In this document: in pieces, positions 41,870 through 49,492 of the stretch
How the letters are laid out: the number at the start of each line of letters is the position of its first letter
Position numbering within the stretch: the first letter of the stretch is position 1
NCBI GenBank assembly: GCA_902786975.1
Contig: CADAES010000001.1
Location: forward strand, 119,248 to 183,247
Length of the DNA: 64,000 bases
Direction of reading: 5' to 3'
Source: an uncultured Ruminococcus sp.
GTDB lineage: Bacteria > Bacillota > Clostridia > Oscillospirales > Ruminococcaceae
Program-made: the position numbers and the translations under genes
Notes under the pieces: model-generated
What the model saw: the letters and a program-made list of their open reading frames with translations, nothing else
What the model was told of the DNA's origin: nothing
Databases searched by the model: none

Positions 41870-43414
41870 ATGAAGGATTCTTATTCTATCAAAGATCTGT
41901 TCTATTTACTGTGGAGCCATTTGATGCTCATCGTCATAGTTACGCTTTGCGGCGGTATCGCAGCTTTCAGTATATCAAAGCTGATGCTCCCGCTGAAATA
42001 CTCATCGCATATAACGATGTATGTGCAGAGCTACACGGGGATTTCCGAGGATGCGAACAATGTAAACAACATCACCAATTCCAAACAGCTTGTTAATACA
42101 TATATGGAAGTGCTCAAGGACGATGCGGTAATGAACGCCGTTTGCGACCTGCTCCTTGAGGAGTATGAGAGAGACAGCCTGACAGACGTGTTCAGCATCA
42201 ATTCCGAGGGACGCATCTCTCCGTCTGATATCAGGAGCTGCCTTGCGATAAGCTCTGTTACGGATACATCTGCCGTTAAGGTAGTTGCAACGACCAAGAG
42301 CGCAGAGATATCTGCGGCTATATGCAACGACCTCACCAAAGTCGCTCCGAAATACGTTTCGGAAGCCGTAGGCGTAGGCTCGATAAACACTATCGACAAG
42401 GCAAAGATCTATGACAAGCCTGTTTCGCCCAACAAAACAAGGAACACCATAATCGGTATGGGTCTGGCATTTATCCTTGTTTCGGCGGTTGTTTTCCTTC
42501 TGGACTTCTATGATAACACTATCAAAGACGCCGATGCTGTCGGCAAAAAGTACAAAAAGGCAATTATCGGCGAGGTACAGCAGTTTGAGGAAGGCAAGCA
42601 GAAAAAGGGCAAGAGCCAGAAGAGCTCCGGCGCAAGAGGACTGCTCACCAATGCAAACGTTCCTTTCAACGTTGTCGAGAGCTATAAGTCGATAAGAACG
42701 AATATCCTGTTCACCATAGCAACATCGGAAAAGAAGATAATCGCAGTTTCAAGCCCTAACCCGGGCGAAGGTAAATCCACTTCTGCGGCTAACCTTGCTA
42801 TCGCTCTTGCACAGACCGACAGCAGCGTTCTGCTGATAGATGCGGATATGAGAAAGCCTGTTCAGCACAAGACCTTCAAGGTCAAGAACACCGAGGGTCT
42901 TTCAACTCTTATCATAATGAAATCGACAGTGTCCAATTCGATAAGAAGCAACGTTATCAGCAACCTTGACCTGCTTCCCGCAGGCCCTATCCCGCCGAAC
43001 CCTTCCGAGCTGCTCGCATCGGAACAGTTCAAGAAGCTTCTTGATGTGCTTTCGAGCAACTATGACTACATCATCATTGATACTCCTCCTATCAATGTCG
43101 TAAGTGACGCTATGGTAATGAAGGATTCCATAAGCGGTATCCTGCTTGTCCTGAGATATGCTATCACTACGCACGAGGAGCTTTCTGCTTGTATGAAGCA
43201 GATAGACCTCGCTCAGGCAAATATGCTGGGCTTCGTTATGAACGATGTCCACCACAACCACCGTTCGTATTACTACAACTACAAGTACAGATACAAATAC
43301 AAGTACAAGGATTACGGCTACGGAAGCTACGGTTACGGCTACGGCTACGGCTACGGACGCAGACCGAGCGAAAAGGCAGACAAAGCCGAAAAGGAAAGCG
43401 AAACAGTCAGCTGA
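41870..43414 (+). CDS. Wzz-type modulator fused to BY-kinase (capsule/exopolysaccharide tyrosine kinase)
   Basis: This 514-residue protein joins a Wzz polysaccharide co-polymerase domain and a bacterial tyrosine kinase in one chain. The Wzz part has helices near 15-35 and 188-208, with a PVSPNKTRN motif before the second. The kinase has Walker A SSPNPGEGKST near 299, Walker A' LLIDADMRKP near 320 and Walker B YIIIDTPP near 398. The tail carries about 20 Tyr in YYYNYKYRYKYKYKDYGYGSYGYG, the autophosphorylation cluster. In Bacillota the two parts are usually separate proteins. It is a lone gene: no Wzy, flippase, glycosyltransferase or phosphatase gene is adjacent, so it may act on distant polysaccharide loci. 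Confidence 0.9.
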   Translation: MKDSYSIKDLFYLLWSHLMLIVIVTLCGGIAAFSISKLMLPLKYSSHITMYVQSYTGISEDANNVNNITNSKQLVNTYMEVLKDDAVMNAVCDLLLEEYERDSLTDVFSINSEGRISPSDIRSCLAISSVTDTSAVKVVATTKSAEISAAICNDLTKVAPKYVSEAVGVGSINTIDKAKIYDKPVSPNKTRNTIIGMGLAFILVSAVVFLLDFYDNTIKDADAVGKKYKKAIIGEVQQFEEGKQKKGKSQKSSGARGLLTNANVPFNVVESYKSIRTNILFTIATSEKKIIAVSSPNPGEGKSTSAANLAIALAQTDSSVLLIDADMRKPVQHKTFKVKNTEGLSTLIIMKSTVSNSIRSNVISNLDLLPAGPIPPNPSELLASEQFKKLLDVLSSNYDYIIIDTPPINVVSDAMVMKDSISGILLVLRYAITTHEELSACMKQIDLAQANMLGFVMNDVHHNHRSYYYNYKYRYKYKYKDYGYGSYGYGYGYGYGRRPSEKADKAEKESETVS

Positions 43415-43442
43415 CAGTCTTTCGGCAGAATATGATACTTTC

Positions 43443-43471
43443 GGAGCAGCAGGATATGCTGCTCCTTTTTG
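43443..43471 (+). terminator. Terminator of the BY-kinase gene
   Basis: GGAGCAGCA and TGCTGCTCC with a five-base loop and T5, 30 bases after the stop codon. Confidence 0.85.
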
Positions 43472-43572
43472 TTGAGGATCCGCAAGGTGCTTTTGAAAAT
43501 CGACAAAGCCGATATGGCAAAAATCGATAAACAGCACACTTGATATTTGTGAGATGTTACAGCGGTCAAGTC

Positions 43573-43601
43573 TTGAAAAGCGTAAAAAAATGTGATATAA
43601 T
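43573..43601 (+). promoter_or_regulatory. Promoter of the GAF-GGDEF gene
   Basis: TTGAAA (43573-43578), 17 bases ending in TGTGA, TATAAT (43596-43601), followed by a leader of about 100 bases. Confidence 0.78.
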
Positions 43602-43709
43602 TAATTGTAATTATGCAGCTAAAGAACGTTCCGCCCGGCTTGTGTCAGGCTTGCTGACGGTCGGTGTTTGAACGAACAACAGATCTCGCTGATGCGGAAA
43701 GGATGCTCC

Positions 43710-45116
43710 ATGAACTTTCAGGAATTTGCTGACGGATTTGAAACCATAACAAGCATAATCTCCGTTCAGAAAACAGATGCCGGATACGGCGAAATAAGGA
43801 TCGTTACGGGCAACAGGAAGTATCTTGACCTGATAGAGCACCCTGTTTACGATAATGCCCCGCAGATAATCGACAAAAAATTCGTGCCGAACAGCCTCTA
43901 TGAAAAGTACACTCCGAAGAACCTCGGCTTTGAGGATCTTTGCTACAATTCGGCTGTTCTGAAAAAGCCGATACATACATACGTCCATATGAACAATCCC
44001 GACCTCTGGTTCAACGTGTTCGTTATGCCGATAGACTATGAGGAAGGCGACCTGTGCTACTGCACATATACGACAAAGCTCGCAAACACCGCCGACCTCA
44101 ATCTGCTGACGACCGAGTCCCTGCAGATATCGTCAGACGTTATAAAGACCTGTATCAGACTTCACGGCACGGACGACTTTGAAAAAACGATGAATGATAT
44201 CATCAAGGACGTCCGCCATATCTGTAAGGCTGAGGTCTGCTCGCTGATGCTGATAGATTTCAATTCGGGCACATATAAGATGCTCGCCAAGAGCATGAGA
44301 GAGGGAAGCGTCATAAAGACCGTGACCCAGTTCGTGAATTTCTATGACATCGCTGTTTCGTGGCTCGACACTATCGGGGGCAGTGACTGTCTTATCATCA
44401 AAAACCGGCAGGATATGGAGTATATATCCAAGATAAACAATCCATGGTATCTGACTCTTGAAGAAGCAGGCGTTGACAGCGTGGTGCTGTTCCCGCTGAG
44501 GTACAGCGGTGAGGTGCTTGGATTTATCTGGGCGACGAATTTCGCAACGGAGAATGCTATGCGCATCAAGGAAACGCTGGAGCTGACCACGTTTTTCCTT
44601 TCGTCTGAGATAGCAAGCTACAAGCTTATGAAGAGGCTGGAGCATATCAGCTATACCGACCTGCTCACAGGCGTAAAGAACCGCAACGCTATGAACAACC
44701 GTGTAACAAGCATCGTTTCGGGAGCTGAGGAGCTGGATATCCCTTACGGAGTCGTGTTTGCAGACCTCAACGGTCTGAAGCTGATGAAAGATACGCAGGG
44801 GCACTCTGCGGGCGACTTGCTTCTTAAAAAGGCGGCTCTGCACCTTCAGGAAGTATTCAAGGACTATGATGTCTACCGTGCGGGCGGCGACGAGTTCGTG
44901 GTGATCATCCCGGATATAAGCAGAGAGGATTTTGATGCTTTGATAAACAAGCTCAGGAAAAGCTCGCAGGCTCCCGGGAACATCTCGTTTGCGGTCGGCA
45001 AGTGGTACTGTGAATCGGGGCTCGATGTCCGTGATGCAATGCGCAAAGCAGACGAGGATATGTACAGGAACAAGCAGGAATACTATCAGAAATTCCCCGA
45101 AAGAAAAGCAAGATAG
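43710..45116 (+). CDS. Diguanylate cyclase with sensory PAS/GAF-like domains
   Basis: The ATG at 43710 (MNFQEFADGF) is best placed after GGAAAGGA; 468 residues, no membrane segment. The first 150 residues look like a PAS-type sensory domain. Residues of about 150-310 resemble a GAF domain (EVCSLMLIDFNSGTYKMLA, VVLFPLRYSGEVLGFIW). The C-terminal 160 residues are a complete GGDEF domain (YTDLLTGVKNRNAMN, FADLNGLKLMKDTQGHSAGD, YRAGGDEFVVIIP). It makes c-di-GMP in the cytoplasm and may be opposed by the HD-GYP receptor 2 kb upstream. No RxxD inhibitory site directly before the GGDEF loop was seen. Confidence 0.88.
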   Translation: MNFQEFADGFETITSIISVQKTDAGYGEIRIVTGNRKYLDLIEHPVYDNAPQIIDKKFVPNSLYEKYTPKNLGFEDLCYNSAVLKKPIHTYVHMNNPDLWFNVFVMPIDYEEGDLCYCTYTTKLANTADLNLLTTESLQISSDVIKTCIRLHGTDDFEKTMNDIIKDVRHICKAEVCSLMLIDFNSGTYKMLAKSMREGSVIKTVTQFVNFYDIAVSWLDTIGGSDCLIIKNRQDMEYISKINNPWYLTLEEAGVDSVVLFPLRYSGEVLGFIWATNFATENAMRIKETLELTTFFLSSEIASYKLMKRLEHISYTDLLTGVKNRNAMNNRVTSIVSGAEELDIPYGVVFADLNGLKLMKDTQGHSAGDLLLKKAALHLQEVFKDYDVYRAGGDEFVVIIPDISREDFDALINKLRKSSQAPGNISFAVGKWYCESGLDVRDAMRKADEDMYRNKQEYYQKFPERKAR

Positions 45117-45134
45117 ACTTGATCCAACAAAAAA

Positions 45135-45178
45135 TACCGGCTGCAAGGCGATCTGCCCTGCGGCCGTTTGTATTGTTC
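45135..45178 (+). terminator. Imperfect terminator after the GGDEF gene
   Basis: CGGCTGCAAGGC and GCCCTGCGGCCG form a stem with mismatches, followed by TTTGTATT. The rest of the 328-base gap to the STAS gene holds a promoter and a GC-rich leader. Confidence 0.5.
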
Positions 45179-45308
45179 AGCGTTCTGTGCTTAATCATCT
45201 ACTTCCTCGACAGCCTTTACTGCCTGACCTTGCACGATAAAGGAAACGGCTGTCCGTGAGAAGCAAGGGGCTGAAATGTAATTTTTTTGTGAACAGAAGG
45301 CTTTTTGG

Positions 45309-45337
45309 TTGTTTTTAAAATGATAATGAGTTATAAT
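45309..45337 (+). promoter_or_regulatory. Promoter of the STAS gene
   Basis: TTGTTT (45309-45314), 17 bases, TATAAT (45332-45337). The leader of about 100 bases includes a GGGCGGC/GCCGCC-type hairpin near 45388-45405. Confidence 0.6.
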
Positions 45338-45444
45338 TATTCTAAACATATTGCCTTGTCGTTTTGTTAGCCGCAGGGCAGTATCCGGGCGGCTCGTGCC
45401 GCCAGTATGAAAAGTTCCGATATTTTTGAAAGAAGGGTGTTACT

Positions 45445-45747
45445 ATGAATGTTACCGTTAAGAAGGATAATGCGTCTGCTGTAACAATGCAGGTAGAAGG
45501 CAGGGTCGATACTACAACAGCTCCGGAGCTGGAAAACGAGATAAAAAATGTTATGACAGATGCCGACAAGGTATCTCTTGACTGCGAGAAGCTCGTATAT
45601 ATTTCTTCCGCAGGGCTCAGAGTACTTCTCAGCGCTCACAAGGCTATGGCTAAAAAGGGCGGTACCTTTGAGGTGTGCAAGGTCAGCGACGATATAATGG
45701 AAATTTTCGAGATCACAGGATTTTCAAGGATACTCAACATAAAGTGA
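45445..45747 (+). CDS. STAS-domain anti-anti-sigma-factor-like protein
   Basis: A 100-residue single STAS domain of the SpoIIAA/RsbV type. GRVDTTTAPELENEI near 19 and the phosphorylation loop YISSAGLRVLLS near 52, where Ser55 aligns with SpoIIAA Ser58, are clear. Such proteins bind and inhibit GHKL anti-sigma kinases when dephosphorylated and are reset by phosphorylation of the loop serine. GAAAGAAGGG precedes the ATG. It is followed by a GHKL-like protein and, after a new promoter, by the MATE-kinase, free kinase and phosphatase genes, which would provide all partners. No sigma factor is in the window. Confidence 0.93.
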   Translation: MNVTVKKDNASAVTMQVEGRVDTTTAPELENEIKNVMTDADKVSLDCEKLVYISSAGLRVLLSAHKAMAKKGGTFEVCKVSDDIMEIFEITGFSRILNIK

Positions 45748-45874
45748 GACCTATGATCCGGGCTGCGGGCTGAAAGGCGGCAGACTGTCCGTTTTGCGGG
45801 CTGATGCCTGAGGGAGCTTGTTCAGAGCACCCCTTTGAAGCACCGCATATCAACTTATATCGGGTGAGAAAACA

Positions 45875-46471
45875 ATGAAGCTAAAAGAGTATATTCTCAA
45901 AGACCCACAGGACGACCACAGGTTCATACCGCAGGAAGCGGAAGCGGCAGCGGAGTACATCGGTCTTGACTCAAAGACGACTCTCAGACTCAGACTGCTT
46001 TCAGAGGAGCTTATCTGTATGCTCCCTCAGCTGCTTTCCTACGGTGCGGGCAAGTTCTGGATAGAGGTCGGGGAAAACAGAGCCGAGCTGCATCTTAGCG
46101 TGAGCGTTGACAATTCACGTTACTACGATGTGAACAAGATACTTTCGGTATCCACCAGCGGAAAGAACGCAGCTGCAAAGGGCATTCTCGGAAAGATAGC
46201 CGTTGCGGTCGAGAGCCTGCTGGGAAACAACGAGAACATCGCAGATTACGATTCCTACGGTGTGTGGAGCAGGGGACTTGCATCAACCGACAGGGAAGCG
46301 TTCTGGTCGCTGGAGGCATATAAAGACGCTTTTAGCGATGAGGACACACAGCAGTCGTACAGCGAGGACTGGGACGAGCTGGAGAAGTCGATAATCGCCA
46401 ATTTAGCCGATGAGGTAACGGTAGGAGTCCTCGGCGGGAAGATAGATATAACGGTCTTCAAGAACTTCTGA
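45875..46471 (+). CDS. GHKL-like protein that seems to lack ATP-binding residues
   Basis: A 198-residue cytoplasmic protein that I do not recognise outright. Its first 100 residues look like a worn GHKL/HATPase fold: TTLRLRLLSEELICMLPQLL stands where the N box (EExxxN) would be, followed by KFWIEVGENRAELHLSVSVD, like the strands leading to the G1 box. The Asn and the DxG are missing, so ATP binding is doubtful. The second half is acidic, with DSYGVWSRGLASTDREAFWSLEAYKD. It lies 127 bases after the STAS gene in the same direction. A possible role is a non-enzymatic STAS partner. The fold is inferred from pattern only. Confidence 0.5.
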   Translation: MKLKEYILKDPQDDHRFIPQEAEAAAEYIGLDSKTTLRLRLLSEELICMLPQLLSYGAGKFWIEVGENRAELHLSVSVDNSRYYDVNKILSVSTSGKNAAAKGILGKIAVAVESLLGNNENIADYDSYGVWSRGLASTDREAFWSLEAYKDAFSDEDTQQSYSEDWDELEKSIIANLADEVTVGVLGGKIDITVFKNF

Positions 46472-46552
46472 TACAGCCTCCTGCCGGATAAGCGGCAAAG
46501 TTATGCAATTCTAAGAAGCGGTCGGGCGCTGTCAGCCGTGACCGCAAATAAT

Positions 46553-46584
46553 AAAGCTCGGGGCAACGGGCTTTTTATTTTTAT
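46553..46584 (+). terminator. Terminator between the STAS pair and the MATE operon
   Basis: AAAGCTCG and CGGGCTTT around a GGGCAA loop (one G-T pair), then a T-rich stretch. Confidence 0.7.
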
Positions 46585-46652
46585 ACAGATATACAGCGTC
46601 AGTCATCGCTTCACCGCCGAAAGGCAAAGCTCACGGCGTATGGCATTTTTCA

Positions 46653-46681
46653 TTGACTTTCGTTCGGAAATCTGCTAAAAT
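46653..46681 (+). promoter_or_regulatory. Promoter of the MATE-GHKL operon
   Basis: TTGACT (46653-46658), 17 bases, TAAAAT (46676-46681), 38 bases before the start codon. Confidence 0.7.
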
Positions 46682-46719
46682 TTAAAGTGATAATATTATT
46701 TTATAAAGGATAATAAAAA

Positions 46720-48468
46720 ATGATAAAAAAACTTTTTAAACAAATGCTGCTGACGCAGATACTGTCATCAATGACCGTCACGCTTTGTATGCTTATCGAC
46801 AGCATGATGATAGGGCGCTATCTCGGCGTTGACTCGATGACAGCCTACGGTCTTGCAACACCCGTGCTGCTGGTGTTTGCCGCACTCGGCTGCCTTATCT
46901 CGGCAGGCGTTCAGGTAATGTGCGGAAAGACTATGGGTAGCGGCGACAAGGACGGCACAGATGCGTGCTTTACTGTCTCGGTCGTGCTTGCGGCGCTGAT
47001 CTCGGTAGTAGGCATGATCGTGGTACTGTGCTTTACCGACCCGATCTGTACGCTGCTCGGTGCAGGCAAACCTTCTGCCGACAACGAGGTGTTCACGCTC
47101 ACAAAGGATTACCTGCGTGGCTTTATTATCGGCGCACCTGCCTTTATCGCCGCACAGATAATGGTGCCGTATATGCAGATGTCCGGCAGCAGGATAAGGC
47201 TCGTGGTCGCTGTCGCACTTATGACGGTCGGAGATATCGCTATGGATATCCTCAACGTTACGGTGTTCAAGCAGGGCACGTTCGGAATGGGACTTGCTTC
47301 GAGCATAAGCTACTATATCGCATTTGTCATCGGCGTTGCATACTTTTTCAAAAGGGATTGTATTTTCAAATTCAGGCTCGGGCTTGTCAAAGCTAAGGTC
47401 TGCGCAAGAATGGTAAAAGACGGCGTCCCTACGCTGATAAACCAGGTCAGCCTCGTGCTGCTGACGTTCGTCCTCAACAAGATATTGCTCGATGTTCAGG
47501 GAAAGCACGCAGTTGCGGCTTATTCGGTAATATCGACCGTCGGAAACATATGCTATGCGTTCTCGTCTGGCGTTGCGGCGGTAACGCTCACGCTGTCGTC
47601 GATATTCTTCGGCGACGAGGACAGGACCTCGCTCAGACAGCTCGTCAGGGTAATGTGCTATTACGGCGTCCTCATCTGTTCTGTTGTCACCCTCATCGTG
47701 CTGGCGGCTGCAAAGCCTATGGTCACGCTGTTCCTTACGGATATGGAGGCAAAGGACATGGCGGTCGCAGGCTTCAGACTGTTTGTGCTGTCGCTCGTTC
47801 CTTGTGCGCTCAACACAAGCTTCAAAAACTATTTCCAGGGCATCGGCAGAGTAAAAGCCACGATGACTATATCCGTCTTTCAGAACTTTGCGCTCACGGC
47901 ACTTGCTGCCTTTGTGCTAAGCCGCTTTTTCAGCGTAACAGGCGTGTGGCTTGGATTTGTCTGCGGCGAAACGATCACTCTGATATGCATCGTGCTCGCT
48001 GTGTTTGCCGCAAACAAAAAGGCTTCATTCAATACGCAGAGCTTTGCTATGCTTTCTGACACATTCGGTATCGACGAGAAAGACTGCTTTGAGGCTTCGA
48101 TAGTCAAGCAGGAAGATGTCGTTGATGTTTCACAGAAGGCGGCGGATTTCTGTATCTCCCACGGGCTTAGCATGAAGATATCCAATCTCATCGCACTCAG
48201 CACCGAGGAAATGGCGAACAATATCGTTGTTCACGGATTCAAGGGCAAAAAAGACCACAGCATAGATATAAGGGTGATGATAAAGGGCGGTGCCCCCGTG
48301 CTTCGTATAAGGGACAACTGTATGAACTTCGACCCCGTTAAGTACCTTGAACTGCACAAGGACGACGACCCTGCCTCCCATATCGGTATACGAATGGTAA
48401 TGAAGCTCGTAAAGGACGCAAACTACGTCAACTCGCTGGGGCTTAACAACCTCACGCTCACGCTGTGA
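46720..48468 (+). CDS. MATE efflux transporter fused to a GHKL (anti-sigma-type) kinase domain
   Basis: A 582-residue protein in two parts. Residues 1-440 are a MATE family transporter of twelve helices (MLIDSMMIGRYLGVDSMTAYGLATPV, VPTLINQVSLVLLTFVLNKILL, FKNYFQGIGRVKATM), which normally exports drugs or metabolites by Na+ or H+ antiport. After a short linker (FAMLSDTFGIDEKDCF) residues of about 470-582 form a cytoplasmic HATPase_c domain like RsbW/SpoIIAB: N box ALSTEEMANNIVVHGF, G1-like RIRDNCMNFDP and G2-like HIGIRMVMKLV. The Asp-Asn of the G1 box and the glycine of the lid motif are partly kept. The fusion suggests that transport is controlled by a STAS partner or by ATP or phosphorylation. 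It heads a six-gene operon. Confidence 0.88.
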   Translation: MIKKLFKQMLLTQILSSMTVTLCMLIDSMMIGRYLGVDSMTAYGLATPVLLVFAALGCLISAGVQVMCGKTMGSGDKDGTDACFTVSVVLAALISVVGMIVVLCFTDPICTLLGAGKPSADNEVFTLTKDYLRGFIIGAPAFIAAQIMVPYMQMSGSRIRLVVAVALMTVGDIAMDILNVTVFKQGTFGMGLASSISYYIAFVIGVAYFFKRDCIFKFRLGLVKAKVCARMVKDGVPTLINQVSLVLLTFVLNKILLDVQGKHAVAAYSVISTVGNICYAFSSGVAAVTLTLSSIFFGDEDRTSLRQLVRVMCYYGVLICSVVTLIVLAAAKPMVTLFLTDMEAKDMAVAGFRLFVLSLVPCALNTSFKNYFQGIGRVKATMTISVFQNFALTALAAFVLSRFFSVTGVWLGFVCGETITLICIVLAVFAANKKASFNTQSFAMLSDTFGIDEKDCFEASIVKQEDVVDVSQKAADFCISHGLSMKISNLIALSTEEMANNIVVHGFKGKKDHSIDIRVMIKGGAPVLRIRDNCMNFDPVKYLELHKDDDPASHIGIRMVMKLVKDANYVNSLGLNNLTLTL

Positions 48469-48492
48469 TAGGTTCGGGAGGTGACCTGTAAG

Positions 48493-49068
48493 GTGAATGT
48501 TCTGTATGTTGATACGACAGTGCGAAAGGGCTCACGGACAGCCGGGCTCGCACAGTATTTTCTTTCAAAGCTCGGCGGGGATTGTACCGAGGTCAGACCG
48601 CATCTGCTCGGACTGCCGACGGTCGATGAGGAGTTTATCCGGATGCGTACCGCCGCAAGCGCCTCGGGCGATTTTCAGGACAAAGTTTTTCTCCCCGCAA
48701 AGCAGTTTGCACAGGCTGATATAATAGTTATTGCGGCACCGTTGTGGGACTTGTCGTTTCCCGCATCGCTCAAACAGTATTTTGAGCATATCAACGTGCT
48801 GGGGCTGACATTTGACTATAATTCAAGCGGTGAACCGTTCGGGCTGTGCAAAGCGAAAACGCTTGTGTATATCACCACCGCAGGCGGCCCGATATACAGC
48901 GAAGAGTACGGCTTCGGCTATGTAAAAGCGCTGGCACAGACGTTTTACGGCATAAAGGAAACGGTGATGTTCAAGGCGGAGGGCCTTGACATTTACGGCG
49001 CAGACACGGAAGATATCCTTGCTCACGCAAGACAGGAAATAGACAGCTATTTTGAGAACAGGAAGTGA
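48493..49068 (+). CDS. Flavodoxin-type NAD(P)H oxidoreductase (azoreductase/quinone-reductase-like)
   Basis: The GTG at 48493 (MNVLYVDTTVRKGSRT) lies eight bases after GGGAGGTGA; a GTG at 48481 falls inside that site. The 191 residues match the Flavodoxin_2 fold: VRKGSRTAGLAQYFL is the FMN-phosphate loop, IIVIAAPLWDLSFPASLKQYFEHIN the second FMN contact (PLWNFSxPAxLKxxxD in azoreductases), and YITTAGGPIY near 124 the third. It transfers electrons from NAD(P)H to quinones or azo compounds in the cytoplasm. It starts 24 bases after the MATE gene. A detoxifying role alongside the pump is possible. Confidence 0.88.
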   Translation: MNVLYVDTTVRKGSRTAGLAQYFLSKLGGDCTEVRPHLLGLPTVDEEFIRMRTAASASGDFQDKVFLPAKQFAQADIIVIAAPLWDLSFPASLKQYFEHINVLGLTFDYNSSGEPFGLCKAKTLVYITTAGGPIYSEEYGFGYVKALAQTFYGIKETVMFKAEGLDIYGADTEDILAHARQEIDSYFENRK

Positions 49069-49073
49069 CAGTA

Positions 49074-49487
49074 ATGAACACATTGGACATACTTGCAAAA
49101 ACCGAAAACCTTGATACCGTTATGGCTTTCGTTGACGAGCGTCTGGAAAAGGCGGAGTGCCCTATGAAGATACAGATGCAGATCGACATCGCCGTTGAGG
49201 AGATATTCGTGAATATCGCCAGCTATGCCTATTCCCCCGGGGAAGGTCCCGCAACGGTCAGAGTCAACGTTGACGATGAACACAAATTTGTGGACATAAC
49301 CTTTATTGACAACGGAGTACCTTATGACCCGCTTGCCAAGGAGGATCCCGATATCACTCTTTCTGCCGAGCAAAGGCAGATAGGCGGACTTGGTATCTTT
49401 ATGGTAAAGCAGAGTATGGACGATGTTATCTATGAATACCGTGACGGACACAATATCCTTACGATCAAAAAAGCCTTGAAAGGGTGA
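49074..49487 (+). CDS. GHKL anti-sigma-type serine kinase (RsbW/SpoIIAB-like)
   Basis: The ATG at 49074 follows AGGAAGTGA; 137 residues. N box AVEEIFVNIASYAY near 42, G1 box FIDNGVPYDPL near 86 with the Asp-x-Gly, and G2 box GGLGIFMVKQSMD near 113 are all present, so it should bind ATP and phosphorylate the serine of a STAS protein. It begins six bases after the oxidoreductase stop and ends six before the phosphatase start. Its partner is probably the STAS protein at 45445-45747. With no sigma factor nearby, its second partner is an open question. Confidence 0.92.
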   Translation: MNTLDILAKTENLDTVMAFVDERLEKAECPMKIQMQIDIAVEEIFVNIASYAYSPGEGPATVRVNVDDEHKFVDITFIDNGVPYDPLAKEDPDITLSAEQRQIGGLGIFMVKQSMDDVIYEYRDGHNILTIKKALKG

Positions 49488-49492
49488 GGTGA

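Noticed and set aside
44133-45146. An open frame of 337 codons opposite the GAF-GGDEF gene
   Set aside because: The GGDEF gene is certain on the plus strand. The antisense frame has no Shine-Dalgarno sequence.
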